Source of the DNA: CAYFZR01 sp046760505 [NCBI: Candidatus Hydrothermarchaeota archaeon]
Lineage (GTDB): Archaea; CAYFZR01
DNA length: 28,319 nt
Assembly (NCBI GenBank): GCA_046760505.1
Contig: JBHIEG010000023.1
Coordinates: 1 to 28,319 of the forward strand
Direction of reading: 5' to 3'
The notes under the pieces: model-generated
Seen by the model: the letters and a program-made list of their open reading frames with translations, nothing else
Database searches by the model: none
What the model was told of the DNA's origin: nothing
Made by a program: the position numbers and the translations under genes
Shown: piece after piece, positions 1-8,345 of the stretch
How the letters are laid out: every line of letters starts with the position of its first letter
Numbering within the stretch: position 1 is the stretch's first letter

Positions 1-23
1 ACAATCCATTCTTCCATGGAAAA

Positions 24-62
24 TATTATATAACAAATAGATCATGCGATTTTTTAGGTGAT
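24..62 (+). promoter_or_regulatory. Promoter and SD of the 13-haem cytochrome gene
   Basis: An AT-rich TATA-like element (ATATTATATAAC, about 24-35) should place transcription start near 54-60. A GGTGAT Shine-Dalgarno match, the best complement to the archaeal 16S tail (AUCACCUCC), sits at 57-62. The SD lies 18 bases before the first conventional start (TTG at 81) but only 3 or 6 bases before two in-frame ATC codons at 66 and 69, so the true start is uncertain. Confidence 0.5.
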
Positions 63-80
63 ACAATCATCAAACGCGGA

Positions 81-989
81 TTGGTGCTCTTGAGTTTCTT
101 ACTTCTAACTTTCAGTACAGGTTACGCTGCGTATGTAAATTGTATTAACTGTCACAAAGAGCCCGAGAAAATACATCCTAGTGTAAACATAGAACTTTGC
201 GCAAGATGTCATTCCATAGAGGGTAAGTTTGGTAAAAATGAGATACATGTGATACACAGACCAAAAGTAGATTGTACAACTTGCCATGGAACCATGCCCA
301 CGATTATTGAGAAGCCAGTGTGTGAAAAATGTCATACATCTTTAGTAGAAGCGCATGAAGTACTTGTAAAAGAAAAAAGAGTAGAAAAAACCTGCGATGC
401 ATGCCATAAAAAAGAAGCACCAAAAATTCACCACGCCTTGGATATTGCAAGAGAGTGCCAGAGGTGTCATGAAAAGCAATTCATAGAAAAAGCCCATACA
501 CTAAAGGAACAATGCAAAGACTGTCACCTAAGCAATAATCTTATAAAAATCCATGAAAATAAAGCAGACTGTTTTTCATGTCATAAATTGCCACCAAGAA
601 AACCTGCCTGCTCAGAATGCCATGCGGTTACCAATCATCTATATGACCCAATATGCGAGGAATGCCATGTAGAAGAACAGTATAGAGGAGAGTCGGTAGA
701 TAAGGGTATAAGGGTTCACAATCCCCATGCATACAAAGTGGATTGTTGGGACTGCCATATCATACCTCTGCCTGATAAAAACTGTACAATATGTCATGTG
801 ATAAAAAAAGATGCTAAAACTATACATGATGTTCATAAGGAAGCCCCCATAAAAGAAATCTGTGATAAATGTCATAAGAAACGGGAATTAAGAGAGGCAA
901 AAGCAAGCCAAAAGGCACGAACTTCAGTATCGCTAACAAAAGATAAAATCTTCAGATTTATTCTCTACGCAATATCAAATCTGACCTAA
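81..989 (+). CDS. Secreted multihaem cytochrome c with 13 CxxCH motifs
   Basis: An extracytoplasmic c-type multihaem cytochrome, probably moving electrons outside the membrane. The reading frame holds 13 CxxCH motifs, from CINCH near residue 21 to CDKCH near residue 262, including CARCH, CTTCH, CWDCH and CTICH. Many additional histidines could be distal ligands, as in class III-like and NrfB/OmcA-style multihaem proteins. A hydrophobic N-terminus ending in TGYA-AYVN looks like a Sec signal peptide. Starting at TTG 81 gives only 16 residues with no positive charge; the open frame extends upstream through I-I-K-R-G, a better n-region, but offers no conventional start. No clear transmembrane anchor is seen at the C-terminus. 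It is monocistronic and convergent with the polyprenyl synthase. Haem count is seen directly; partner and direction of electron flow are inferred. The cytochrome b operon a few kb away is the obvious candidate partner. Confidence 0.9.
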   Translation: MVLLSFLLLTFSTGYAAYVNCINCHKEPEKIHPSVNIELCARCHSIEGKFGKNEIHVIHRPKVDCTTCHGTMPTIIEKPVCEKCHTSLVEAHEVLVKEKRVEKTCDACHKKEAPKIHHALDIARECQRCHEKQFIEKAHTLKEQCKDCHLSNNLIKIHENKADCFSCHKLPPRKPACSECHAVTNHLYDPICEECHVEEQYRGESVDKGIRVHNPHAYKVDCWDCHIIPLPDKNCTICHVIKKDAKTIHDVHKEAPIKEICDKCHKKRELREAKASQKARTSVSLTKDKIFRFILYAISNLT

Positions 990-1006
990 AATACATTCAT
1001 CCAGTC

Positions 1007-2005
1007 TTATAGTTCCCTCGTTGTTACAAATTCTAAAAGTTCGGCAAGTTTTTCCTTAGCAGGAGAATCTTCTATGAAATTAAGATCTTCCATCGCAAAG
1101 TCCTTGTAACGATTTTGTAGCAGAGATATCTCTTCCTTTACACTATATTTCTCTATTAGTTCGTGAATCTTTTCTATTTCATTCCTCTCTATATCTTTTT
1201 TTCCCCAAAGACCGAGGAGAAAATCTTTTTCTTTATTATTTAGGTGTGCAAAGAGTTTTATTATTACTATATTCATGTCCTCTTCCTTTAGATCGTTGAG
1301 AACGGGTTTTCCAATCTTATCCTGAGTTCCGTAAATATCCAAGAGGTCGTCTCTAATTTGCCATGCGTAACCTATAGACTTTCCATATGCATGGAGAGCC
1401 TCTATCTCCTCTCTCCTGCCGCCGCCAACTATCGCGCCCGCCTTGGCAGCCAGTGATATGAGAGGGCAAGTTTTTAACTCCACAATCTCTAGGTATTTCT
1501 CAACAGAAAACTTTTCTAATTCTGACCGCTCTAACTCCAGAGATGCACCCAGTACAGTCTTATAAACGCTTTCAACAAAACATTCTATCAACTCATACAG
1601 CTGATTCTTGGAGAGTGTATCCTCCTTATAAAATTTTAAGAGTCCATAGGTATCATTCAATAGAATGCCAGAGGCCAGAGTGGCTATCTTTCTATTCCAT
1701 TTTTTATGTACGGTAAGATCTCCCCTTCTCTTATCTGCATCATCAAACATATCATCTATTATTAGGGAAGATGTGTGAATTAATTCATATGCAAGGGACA
1801 CTGGAATAGCCTTCCTTCTTTCTCCATTTACTGCCTCGCATGCTAATAACGTTAAAATTGGTCTGAATCTTTTCCCTGATCTCATTATTGCATATCTAAC
1901 CGCTAGGCTTAGGGGATGATTGTCCAGACTTGAGTATAGTTCCCTTAGTTTATCGTTTATAAGGGAGCGATACTCATTATACCAATCAGGAAATATTTTA
2001 TCCAT
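1007..2005 (-). CDS. idsA: Polyprenyl (geranylgeranyl/farnesyl) diphosphate synthase
   Basis: Trans-isoprenyl diphosphate synthase that condenses IPP onto allylic diphosphates to make the C15-C20 chains used for archaeal ether lipids. At 332 residues it has normal family length. It shows the MRSGKRFRPIL substrate-binding segment near residues 41-51, the first Asp-rich motif DDMFD with following ADKRRG near residue 84, and the second Asp-rich motif RDDLLD near residue 217. The residues before the first DDxxD, which set chain length, are THTSS-like (I-H-T-S-S-L-I-I), without a bulky aromatic immediately before the motif; that fits a C20 product better than C15, but this is inference. Start ATG at 2005 is preceded by an AAGGGA-type SD. 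It is divergent from the methyltransferase/GGR genes, which also look lipid-related. Confidence 0.9.
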   Translation of the reverse strand: MDKIFPDWYNEYRSLINDKLRELYSSLDNHPLSLAVRYAIMRSGKRFRPILTLLACEAVNGERRKAIPVSLAYELIHTSSLIIDDMFDDADKRRGDLTVHKKWNRKIATLASGILLNDTYGLLKFYKEDTLSKNQLYELIECFVESVYKTVLGASLELERSELEKFSVEKYLEIVELKTCPLISLAAKAGAIVGGGRREEIEALHAYGKSIGYAWQIRDDLLDIYGTQDKIGKPVLNDLKEEDMNIVIIKLFAHLNNKEKDFLLGLWGKKDIERNEIEKIHELIEKYSVKEEISLLQNRYKDFAMEDLNFIEDSPAKEKLAELLEFVTTREL

Positions 2006-2030
2006 TTATTCATTCCCTTTATTCCAAAAT

Positions 2031-2048
2031 TTTTTAATATCATATATA
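2031..2048 (+). promoter_or_regulatory. TATA region of the methyltransferase gene (divergent with idsA)
   Basis: TTTAATAT at 2033-2040, 23-30 bases before the ATG at 2063, fits an archaeal TATA box for a leaderless transcript. The 57-base gap also has to carry the promoter of the minus-strand polyprenyl synthase. Confidence 0.5.
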
Positions 2049-2062
2049 CATTTCCATAGAAC

Positions 2063-2617
2063 ATGCCTCTCCTGTCTCATCAGAAAAGGGCGAAAACATT
2101 TTTTGATTATCTCTCAAGATTCTATGATCACATAAATCCAAGAATATACACAAAAGAAATGAAAGAACTGTTATTAAATGAAATCGAGGGAAAAAACATC
2201 TTGGATGTGGGAGTTGGAACCGGTTACACCACAAAAGAGATTCCCAACTCCATAGGGATCGATCTATCCTACGAAATGATCAAAAAAGGGAAGAAAAATT
2301 ACACGGGATCATTAATCGTGGGAGATGCTCTCAAACCTCCTTTCAAGCCAAAATCTTTTGACACGATAATTAGTGCTGGCTCTTTCTACTACTTTCCATC
2401 TCCTTTGGAGGCATTAAGAAAATTTCATGAGTTGTTGAGGGACAGGGGAGTTTTTCTCTGCATAGTTCCAAACACAAGAATACTCAGACCCTTCATCCAT
2501 ACATTCAAAGAAAAAGATCTTGAAGACCTCTACAAAAAGAGTTCTTTCAGACAGGAAAAGCTACTAAAGGTTTGCTTTGGAGGAATCGCATATTTCTCAA
2601 AGGCAAGAAAAATGTGA
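2063..2617 (+). CDS. Class I SAM-dependent methyltransferase
   Basis: Small Rossmann-fold methyltransferase of 184 residues. Motif I is ILDVGVGTGYTT (about residues 45-56). It is followed by a short post-I strand ending in the acidic IGIDLSYEMI, then GDALKPPFKPKSFDTIIS as motif II/III, and AGSFYYFPSPLEALRKFHELL as the helix typical of the UbiE/Methyltransf_11 group. Substrate unknown. The upstream TATA box and lack of an SD suggest a leaderless message. Its 3' end overlaps the start of the GGR-type reductase by about 41 bases in another frame, which suggests translational coupling. With a polyprenyl synthase, GGR and radical SAM protein around it, an isoprenoid lipid or quinone substrate is plausible (inference). 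Confidence 0.85.
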   Translation: MPLLSHQKRAKTFFDYLSRFYDHINPRIYTKEMKELLLNEIEGKNILDVGVGTGYTTKEIPNSIGIDLSYEMIKKGKKNYTGSLIVGDALKPPFKPKSFDTIISAGSFYYFPSPLEALRKFHELLRDRGVFLCIVPNTRILRPFIHTFKEKDLEDLYKKSSFRQEKLLKVCFGGIAYFSKARKM

Positions 2618-3770
2618 TGTCCTTGTAGTAGGTCTTGGTCCAGCGGGCGCCTTCGCCCTTAGAGAAGCATCTAAACATGTAGATGTAATAGGAATAGACT
2701 CCAAGGAAAGAATAGATTATCCCGTAAAGTGTGGGGAACTGCTTCCAAAAATAAATGAATTAAAGGACCTATTGCCAGAGACGGATAGAAAACTTATCGA
2801 ATACCTCTTCAAGGTGCCAAAAAGGTTTATTTCAAATGAAACAAGCAAAATCAGATTTATATCACCAAAAAACAACTCAATAGAAATAAAATTTAAAAAT
2901 ATCATATTAAATAGGAACAAATGGATAGAGGATATCGTAAAACAGGGAGAAAAAAATGGAGCAAGAATTCTGTTGAATACCATGGCAATAGGCCTTAAAG
3001 AAAATGTTTTAAAGGTTAAAAAGGAAGGAGAAATCTTTAACATCAAAGCCAAGGTGATAATCGGGGCAGACGGTGCATACTCAAAGGTGGCGAAGTGGAC
3101 CAATCTGTACACTAGAAACGATTCTTTATGCAAAGTAAAACAGCATCTCTTGGAGGGAGTTGAAAGTGAAACCGTGGACATGTACTTCGGGCGAAGAATT
3201 GCTCCGGGAACCTATGCATATATAATACCAAAGGGAAACTCCCTTGCGAATGTTGGAACCGGAGTAAGAAATTCTTTTATCGAAAAAGGAGATACTTTAT
3301 CAAAAATTTTAGATAGATTCATCAAAAATAATCCTCTGCTAAGAGATGCAAGGATAAAAAATACCATTGGGGCGATACTGCCGGTCGGACAGCCACTGCC
3401 TAAAACATGCAGTGATAGCGTGATGCTTGTAGGGGACGCTGCAAGACAGGTAATATCAATAGTTGGGGCTGGAATCCCTCCCAGCGCCATAGCAGGAAGT
3501 ATTGCTGGTGAAATTTCCGCTAGGCATATATTAGAAGATATCCCCCTCTCGTTATACGAGAAAAAGTGGAAAGCAAATCTATCCAAGGTCTTTGAGAGAT
3601 CTATTTTCCTAAGAAAATTTTGGGATAAACTCGCGATGGATGATGACCTCATAGAGAAGTTTATGGGAAGAATGAACGAACATGATGGAGAATCCATCCT
3701 TAGGGTTAAGTTATCCCCAAGAATAAAGATTACAAACAAATTATTCCCGCTTATCAAAAATCTCATCTGA
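2577..3770 (+). CDS. Geranylgeranyl reductase family flavoprotein
   Basis: FAD-dependent oxidoreductase of the digeranylgeranylglycerophospholipid reductase family, which saturates the isoprenoid chains of archaeal membrane lipids or quinones. At 397 residues the length is typical. It has the FAD dinucleotide motif VVGLGPAGA (about residues 17-25), the family signature YPVKCGE near residue 43, IGADGAYSKVA near residue 160, and the second FAD motif GDAARQVIS followed by GAGIPPSAIAGSIAGE near residues 284-310. Start TTG 2577 is chosen because AAAGG lies about 7 bases upstream and no other start precedes the Rossmann motif; it lies inside the methyltransferase gene. The chain substrate cannot be told from sequence. 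Confidence 0.88.
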   Translation: MEESHISQRQEKCDVLVVGLGPAGAFALREASKHVDVIGIDSKERIDYPVKCGELLPKINELKDLLPETDRKLIEYLFKVPKRFISNETSKIRFISPKNNSIEIKFKNIILNRNKWIEDIVKQGEKNGARILLNTMAIGLKENVLKVKKEGEIFNIKAKVIIGADGAYSKVAKWTNLYTRNDSLCKVKQHLLEGVESETVDMYFGRRIAPGTYAYIIPKGNSLANVGTGVRNSFIEKGDTLSKILDRFIKNNPLLRDARIKNTIGAILPVGQPLPKTCSDSVMLVGDAARQVISIVGAGIPPSAIAGSIAGEISARHILEDIPLSLYEKKWKANLSKVFERSIFLRKFWDKLAMDDDLIEKFMGRMNEHDGESILRVKLSPRIKITNKLFPLIKNLI

Positions 3771-3829
3771 CAAAAGGGAGTAGATAATAGAGTGAAATAA
3801 TGGGATTTAAAGTAAAAGGAGTTAATAAG

Positions 3830-5527
3830 ATGAGTGATCTAATTCTATTGCACCCTCCAAGCGTGTACGACTTTAGGGATATCTGTATATTTTACGGACC
3901 AGTCAGTGATCTCATACCTTCTACCCCCATATTTGAAATGTATCCGATCGGTTTTATCAGTATTGCAGAGTATTTGGAAAGACATGGATACAGAGTTAAA
4001 ATTGTAAATATTGCGGCGAAAATGTTAAAGGACAATAAGTTTAACGTTGAAAAACTGATAAAAGGCTTAGACTCGCAGGTATTCGGCATAGATCTCCACT
4101 GGCTACCCCATGCCCAAGGTTCTTTGGAGATTGCTAGAATTATAAAGAAGTACCATCCGAATTCAAAGATAGTGATGGGGGGTTTATCTTCCTCTTACTT
4201 TCACACTGAGATCATTGACCATCAAGTTGACTATATTTTAAGGGGAGACTCTACCGAAAAGCCGTTTCTCATGCTTTTAGACTGTATAGAAAAGGAAAAA
4301 AAGCCTGAGAACGTGCCAAATCTCACATGGAAAGATGATGGGAAGAAAAAAATAAATCCAATTTCTCATGTTCCCGAAAGCCTAGACGATCTCATGTTGA
4401 ATCCAGAGCCTCTGATAAAGTCGGTAATAAGAGACAGAGATATGAATGGATACATACCTTTCAAGGATTGGATAGACTATCCCCTTACCGCAGTTTTTAC
4501 ATGCAGAGGATGTCTTTACAACTGCGTAACCTGCGGCGGCTCAAAACACTTTTACTCGAGCATATGTATGAGGGAGAAAATAGCCTTAAGGAGTCCGGAT
4601 AAGATAGCGGAGGACATGGCAATTATTCAGGATTATATCCAAGGACCAATATTTATTGTCGGAGATCTTTTTCAAGGCGGGAACAAATATGCTGAAAACG
4701 TATTGAACTCAATAAAAAAAGAGAATATAGAGAATCCAGTCGTGGTAGAATTTTTTAAACCCCCTTCAGACTCATTTTTGGAAAAGATTTCCAGAACATT
4801 TAAAGAGTTTTACTTGCAGATATCTCCCGAGAGTCACGACTATTACATAAGAAGAAATCAGGGAAGAAACTACGGGAATAAAGATCTGGAGAAAGCAATA
4901 AAAAAAGCGATAGAACTTGGATGTAGTAGAATAGATGTCTTTTTCATGATAGGCATTCCTGGTCAAACAATGGATTCTGTCTACGAAACGGTTGAATACT
5001 GTGCGCATTTAATAGAATTAGATAGTTACAGAAGCGTAAGACCATTTATTTCTCCCTTAGCGCCATTTTTGGATCCGGGAAGCCTTGCATATGAAAACCC
5101 GGCTAAATTTGGATACAAACTATTTTTAAGATCTCTTGAGGATCACAGAAGGGCTCTGCTGAATCCTAGCTGGAAGCATACACTGAATTATGAAACCAAA
5201 TGGCTCAAGAAGGAAGATATAGTTAAGAGTACATACGAAAGCGCAATCAGATTAAACAGGATTAAGATGGAAAAAAATGTTATAAATCAGGAGGAAGCCC
5301 TTGAAATTGAAGAAAGGATATTGCTCTCGAGAAATATCCTTTACGAAATAGATAACGCACTGAAGTTTGACGGTGAAAAAAGAGAGAATAAACTATCGGA
5401 GTTAAAGTCTAAATTAGAGGAAGCCAATAAAGAGGTTCTATGTCCGAGAGAAGAGTTGAAATTTTCTAAAAAAGCGAAAATAAAGAAGATCAATGTACTC
5501 AAATCATTTCTGAGAAACTTTAGATGA
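3830..5527 (+). CDS. B12-binding domain / radical SAM protein
   Basis: Cobalamin-binding-type radical SAM enzyme. Starting from ATG 3830 it has 565 residues; an in-frame ATG at 3800 exists, but AAAGGAG at 3815-3821 fits the later start. The N-terminal 200 residues follow the B12-binding layout (LHPPS, PIGFISIAEYLERHGYRV, IVMGGLSSSYF, VDYILRGDSTEKPF) but lack an obvious DxHxxG base-on histidine motif. The radical SAM cluster motif CLYNCVTC supplies CxxxCxxC at residues 228, 232 and 235, with an extra Cys at 225. A GIPGQT motif lies in the barrel, and the tail (about residues 480-550) is charged and helical. From memory it resembles the archaeal Ta0216-type B12/SAM family. Reaction unknown; its place after GGR hints at lipid modification. 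Confidence 0.8.
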   Translation: MSDLILLHPPSVYDFRDICIFYGPVSDLIPSTPIFEMYPIGFISIAEYLERHGYRVKIVNIAAKMLKDNKFNVEKLIKGLDSQVFGIDLHWLPHAQGSLEIARIIKKYHPNSKIVMGGLSSSYFHTEIIDHQVDYILRGDSTEKPFLMLLDCIEKEKKPENVPNLTWKDDGKKKINPISHVPESLDDLMLNPEPLIKSVIRDRDMNGYIPFKDWIDYPLTAVFTCRGCLYNCVTCGGSKHFYSSICMREKIALRSPDKIAEDMAIIQDYIQGPIFIVGDLFQGGNKYAENVLNSIKKENIENPVVVEFFKPPSDSFLEKISRTFKEFYLQISPESHDYYIRRNQGRNYGNKDLEKAIKKAIELGCSRIDVFFMIGIPGQTMDSVYETVEYCAHLIELDSYRSVRPFISPLAPFLDPGSLAYENPAKFGYKLFLRSLEDHRRALLNPSWKHTLNYETKWLKKEDIVKSTYESAIRLNRIKMEKNVINQEEALEIEERILLSRNILYEIDNALKFDGEKRENKLSELKSKLEEANKEVLCPREELKFSKKAKIKKINVLKSFLRNFR

Positions 5528-5704
5528 ATCTGTCTTTCTAGCCTTTATGTAAACTGGGAGCAACGTTAAAAGAGTTCCTGCACTTATGAAAAACAGGGCC
5601 ATCGAGAATTCTCTTCTCGTAATAAACTCAATTCCAACCGTTACTATGAGAAGACCGAGGAGTTTAGTCATTAGGTCTATCGTGTAATAGGTTTTACCTT
5701 CCAA
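5504..5704 (-). CDS. Small two-helix membrane protein at the end of the cytochrome b operon
   Basis: A 66-residue protein with two predicted membrane helices (about residues 12-28 and 34-52) joined by a short positive loop (ITRREF) and a basic C-terminus. It starts with TTG at 5704, with AGAGGAA about 6 bases upstream directly after the stop of the CCG iron-sulfur gene; that spacing is the main argument that it is translated. It is the last gene of the minus-strand operon and overlaps the 3' end of the radical SAM gene by 24 bases tail to tail. I do not recognise the family. It may be an accessory subunit of the cytochrome b complex (inference from position). Confidence 0.55.
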   Translation of the reverse strand: MEGKTYYTIDLMTKLLGLLIVTVGIEFITRREFSMALFFISAGTLLTLLPVYIKARKTDSSKVSQK

Positions 5705-5716
5705 ATTTATTCCTCT

Positions 5717-6877
5717 TTATATGCCCATCGACTGAAGAACCAATTCTGATACGTCTCTCACCTTGATTTGTGCGTTAGCCTTTTTTACACCATCAGAGAG
5801 ATTTAATCTACAGAAAGGGCAGCAACTCGCTATCAACTCTGCACCAGTAGAAATTGCCTCATTTGCTCTTATTTCTGCAAGGGTAATTGCATCATCAGCA
5901 AATTGAGCCCTGAATCCCCCTCCTGCGCCGCAGCATCTCGCTAGTTCTTTTATATTTTCCATTTCTACTAACTCCAACTCAGGTATGGACTCCAATATCT
6001 TCCTTGGCTCCTCATATATTCCTACGTGCCTACCTAGATGACATGGATCATGATAAGTTACTCTCATTTCCATGTTCTTCTTCAAATCGATTCTGCCTTC
6101 GTTTAGGAGCTCATATATGTATTGAGAGATATGTTTGACCTCTACATCAAAATCTAGTCCTAAAGAATCAGCCCACTTGGGGTAGTCTATGTGAAGCGTA
6201 CGAAAACAACCTGCACAAGCTGCCAAAACAGTTTCTGTACCTCTATTTTTGAACTCGCTTATGTTGTGGGTGATTAAATCATATGCTATGTCAAGTTGAC
6301 CAGTTCTGAGAAACGGAGAGCCACAGCACCACTCATTTGGACCGAGAAAATCAAAATTTATTCCAGCGGCATTCAATATTTTTACGCTGCTTTTTGCAAG
6401 ATCAAGCATTCTGTAAGCCGCTGTGCATCCAGCGAAGTATAAAATTGGAGAATTCTCTTTTATGTTTATATCTTCAGGAATCCAGGCTCCTCTTTGAGAG
6501 GGTTCTTCATTGTATGGATTGTGTTTTGCTTGCGTAGCCTTTTTTATCCTAACATGATTCGGCATAGGTCCTAATTCAAGTCGAACCAGTTCAGAGCGTA
6601 TCTCTTCCCAGAGTTCTACCGTGGGTATGTTAACCTGACAAACCTCGTGGCAGTACCCGCATGTTGTGCACTGGTATATTCTTTCAGTCATGTTTTGGTC
6701 AAATCTTGCTCTGTTTTTTAAAACATTCTTCAAGAAAAATAACTTTCCTCTTGGCGTTGAAGATTCCCATTTGTTTAAATCATACATGCAGCAAACAGGT
6801 ATACAATAACCGCATTGTGCACAACTGAAAGTTTCCCATGACATTTCGTCGGTTAACTTTACTCTCCAGTCTACCAT
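5717..6877 (-). CDS. Iron-sulfur oxidoreductase subunit, GlcF/HdrD-like (two CCG domains)
   Basis: Electron-transfer subunit of 386 residues that normally pairs with a GlcD-type FAD oxidase or works as HdrD. Two [4Fe-4S] ferredoxin motifs are complete: CAQCGYCIPVC (19-29) and CTTCGYCHEVC (70-80). Two CCG (cysteine-rich) domains follow: the first with FAGC, WCCGSPFLRTG and CAGC; the second with DPCHLGRH, RCCGAGGGF and SCCPFC. In HdrB/HdrD such domains hold noncubane [4Fe-4S] clusters acting on disulfides; in GlcF/LutA-type proteins they relay electrons. An AGGAGG SD precedes ATG 6877. It lies directly downstream of the FAD subunit and five genes after a monohaem cytochrome in the same operon, so electrons probably run between FAD, these clusters and the cytochrome b. 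Confidence 0.9.
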   Translation of the reverse strand: MVDWRVKLTDEMSWETFSCAQCGYCIPVCCMYDLNKWESSTPRGKLFFLKNVLKNRARFDQNMTERIYQCTTCGYCHEVCQVNIPTVELWEEIRSELVRLELGPMPNHVRIKKATQAKHNPYNEEPSQRGAWIPEDINIKENSPILYFAGCTAAYRMLDLAKSSVKILNAAGINFDFLGPNEWCCGSPFLRTGQLDIAYDLITHNISEFKNRGTETVLAACAGCFRTLHIDYPKWADSLGLDFDVEVKHISQYIYELLNEGRIDLKKNMEMRVTYHDPCHLGRHVGIYEEPRKILESIPELELVEMENIKELARCCGAGGGFRAQFADDAITLAEIRANEAISTGAELIASCCPFCRLNLSDGVKKANAQIKVRDVSELVLQSMGI

Positions 6878-6887
6878 AAAAAACCTC

Positions 6888-8336
6888 CTATTGGCTCTTA
6901 GGTCTTTTGTATTTAAATATTTTGCTTCCGATGCTCATAAAGGGTTTTGATAATTTAATTGCAAGAGAAACAGGCATTATTGGGAAAGTTTTTATCTTCG
7001 GCGAAAATATCTTCCCTGGATTCATGATGTCATTTGGATCCACTTCCTTTTTGAATCTCTTTATCTTTTCGTATCTTTCCTTTCCGAAGAAACTCTCGGA
7101 TTCACCTGAAAACCATATTCCAGTAGAGTATATTCTTCCGCCGAACTTCTTTGCTACATCGATAATTTTAAATGCGTTGTTCCAACCAAAAGTGAATCTC
7201 AAGAAAGAGCGTTCGTCATCAAGGAAGAATGCTAGAATAGCTGCTTCTCTCTCGCTGATTACCTGTCCCTCCGCACCTATATACATGCCCTTTGTCTCTT
7301 TTTCGATTGCCTCGAGCGCCTCACCCAGTCTCTCCAATGGGACTAAGGCCTCGCTAGGTATTATACTCGGACCGAGCCTTTTTAATCTCATTGGATAAAA
7401 TCTCTCTTCCCATTCTTCTTTCGAGATTTCACCGCTAACTATTTCTCCAGCGTTTGAATATATTATGTCCACGAGTTTTTCCTTAGAATTGTTGTAGTCA
7501 GATTCGTAATAAGCGATCAATGCATAGTACTTGTCTTCTGGTAGAACTTTATGCCCGGTAGCCTCCTGCTTCAGTTTAGTGAATCCTGGAGTGCCAAAAC
7601 CTATTGTAAATGGTTTCACTTCCCTTACAATTTGATTTATTGCTCTATTTAGGGTTGCTGCATTTTTGAACAATACGGTTACTGGAACGATTTCCTCCTT
7701 GTCCTTTACCTCAATCTTCAACTTTGTTATGAATCCGGTTATTCCCTCACAGTCGCACACAAGGTCTAGATCATTGCCCTTGAACGTCATTACCTGTCCA
7801 TTGGGAGTTACTACCTCTGCCTCTCTTACCACATCGCATGCCCCTCCATGGGCTAGACTGCCGATTCCCGTGCCTCCCTGGGCAATCCAGCCCGCTACAG
7901 TAGCAGATGGAGCGCTGGATGGATAATTCTTGAGCTGTAATCCTTTTTTGTTTAGTTCCTTCTCAAGATTCCACCAAATTACGCCTGGCTCTACCGTAGC
8001 GGTCTTTTCATCTTTATTTATCTCGATTATTTTACCCATCCTCGAAAGATCGACCACTATTCCTCCGTACACTGGTAAGGCGCCTCCGTATCCTCCAGAT
8101 GCTGATCCTCTGGGTATCAAAGGCATTCTGAATTCGTTAGCCAAATTAACAAGCTTTATGAGTTCTTCATTATTTTCTGGAAGTACCACCGCATCAGGAA
8201 ATGTTGATAGCATAAAAACTGAAACCAAATCAGGAAGCATGCCTACATCATGTGAGTAGAGGAGTCTCTCGTCCTCGTCAAATCTTACCCTATCCCCAAA
8301 TATTTCTTTCAACCTGTATTTTAACTCAACATCCAT
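6888..8336 (-). CDS. FAD-linked oxidoreductase, GlcD / D-lactate dehydrogenase type
   Basis: Flavoprotein of the VAO (FAD_binding_4) family, 482 residues, probably oxidising a 2-hydroxy acid or similar substrate, or working in reverse. The FAD pyrophosphate loop is PRGSASGGYGGALPVYGG near residue 75, then IVVDLSRMGKI, and SSAPSATVAGWIAQGGTGIGS near residue 140. The FAD-oxidase C-terminal cap ends in DPNDIMNPGKIF near residue 450, as in GlcD and Dld. A GGTGAT SD precedes ATG 8336. It follows the subunit-IV cytochrome gene and precedes the CCG protein. Substrate identity (D-lactate, glycolate, other acids, long-chain intermediates) cannot be read from sequence; the family label should not be taken as D-lactate proof. 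Confidence 0.88.
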   Translation of the reverse strand: MDVELKYRLKEIFGDRVRFDEDERLLYSHDVGMLPDLVSVFMLSTFPDAVVLPENNEELIKLVNLANEFRMPLIPRGSASGGYGGALPVYGGIVVDLSRMGKIIEINKDEKTATVEPGVIWWNLEKELNKKGLQLKNYPSSAPSATVAGWIAQGGTGIGSLAHGGACDVVREAEVVTPNGQVMTFKGNDLDLVCDCEGITGFITKLKIEVKDKEEIVPVTVLFKNAATLNRAINQIVREVKPFTIGFGTPGFTKLKQEATGHKVLPEDKYYALIAYYESDYNNSKEKLVDIIYSNAGEIVSGEISKEEWEERFYPMRLKRLGPSIIPSEALVPLERLGEALEAIEKETKGMYIGAEGQVISEREAAILAFFLDDERSFLRFTFGWNNAFKIIDVAKKFGGRIYSTGIWFSGESESFFGKERYEKIKRFKKEVDPNDIMNPGKIFSPKIKTFPIMPVSLAIKLSKPFMSIGSKIFKYKRPKSQ

Positions 8337-8345
8337 TCTATCACC

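Noticed and set aside
3830-5527. GDGT ring synthase (Grs) or Tes
   Set aside because: Domain layout is shared with many B12/radical SAM enzymes and no Grs- or Tes-specific signature was recognised; kept only as a hypothesis.
6337-8259. Long opposite-strand frames over the CCG and FAD genes
   Set aside because: They are antisense shadows of well-recognised genes, with no domain motifs or suitable SD.
5717-8336. Firm naming as D-lactate or glycolate dehydrogenase
   Set aside because: FAD_binding_4 and CCG subunits are shared by many dehydrogenases; no substrate-specific residues could be read.
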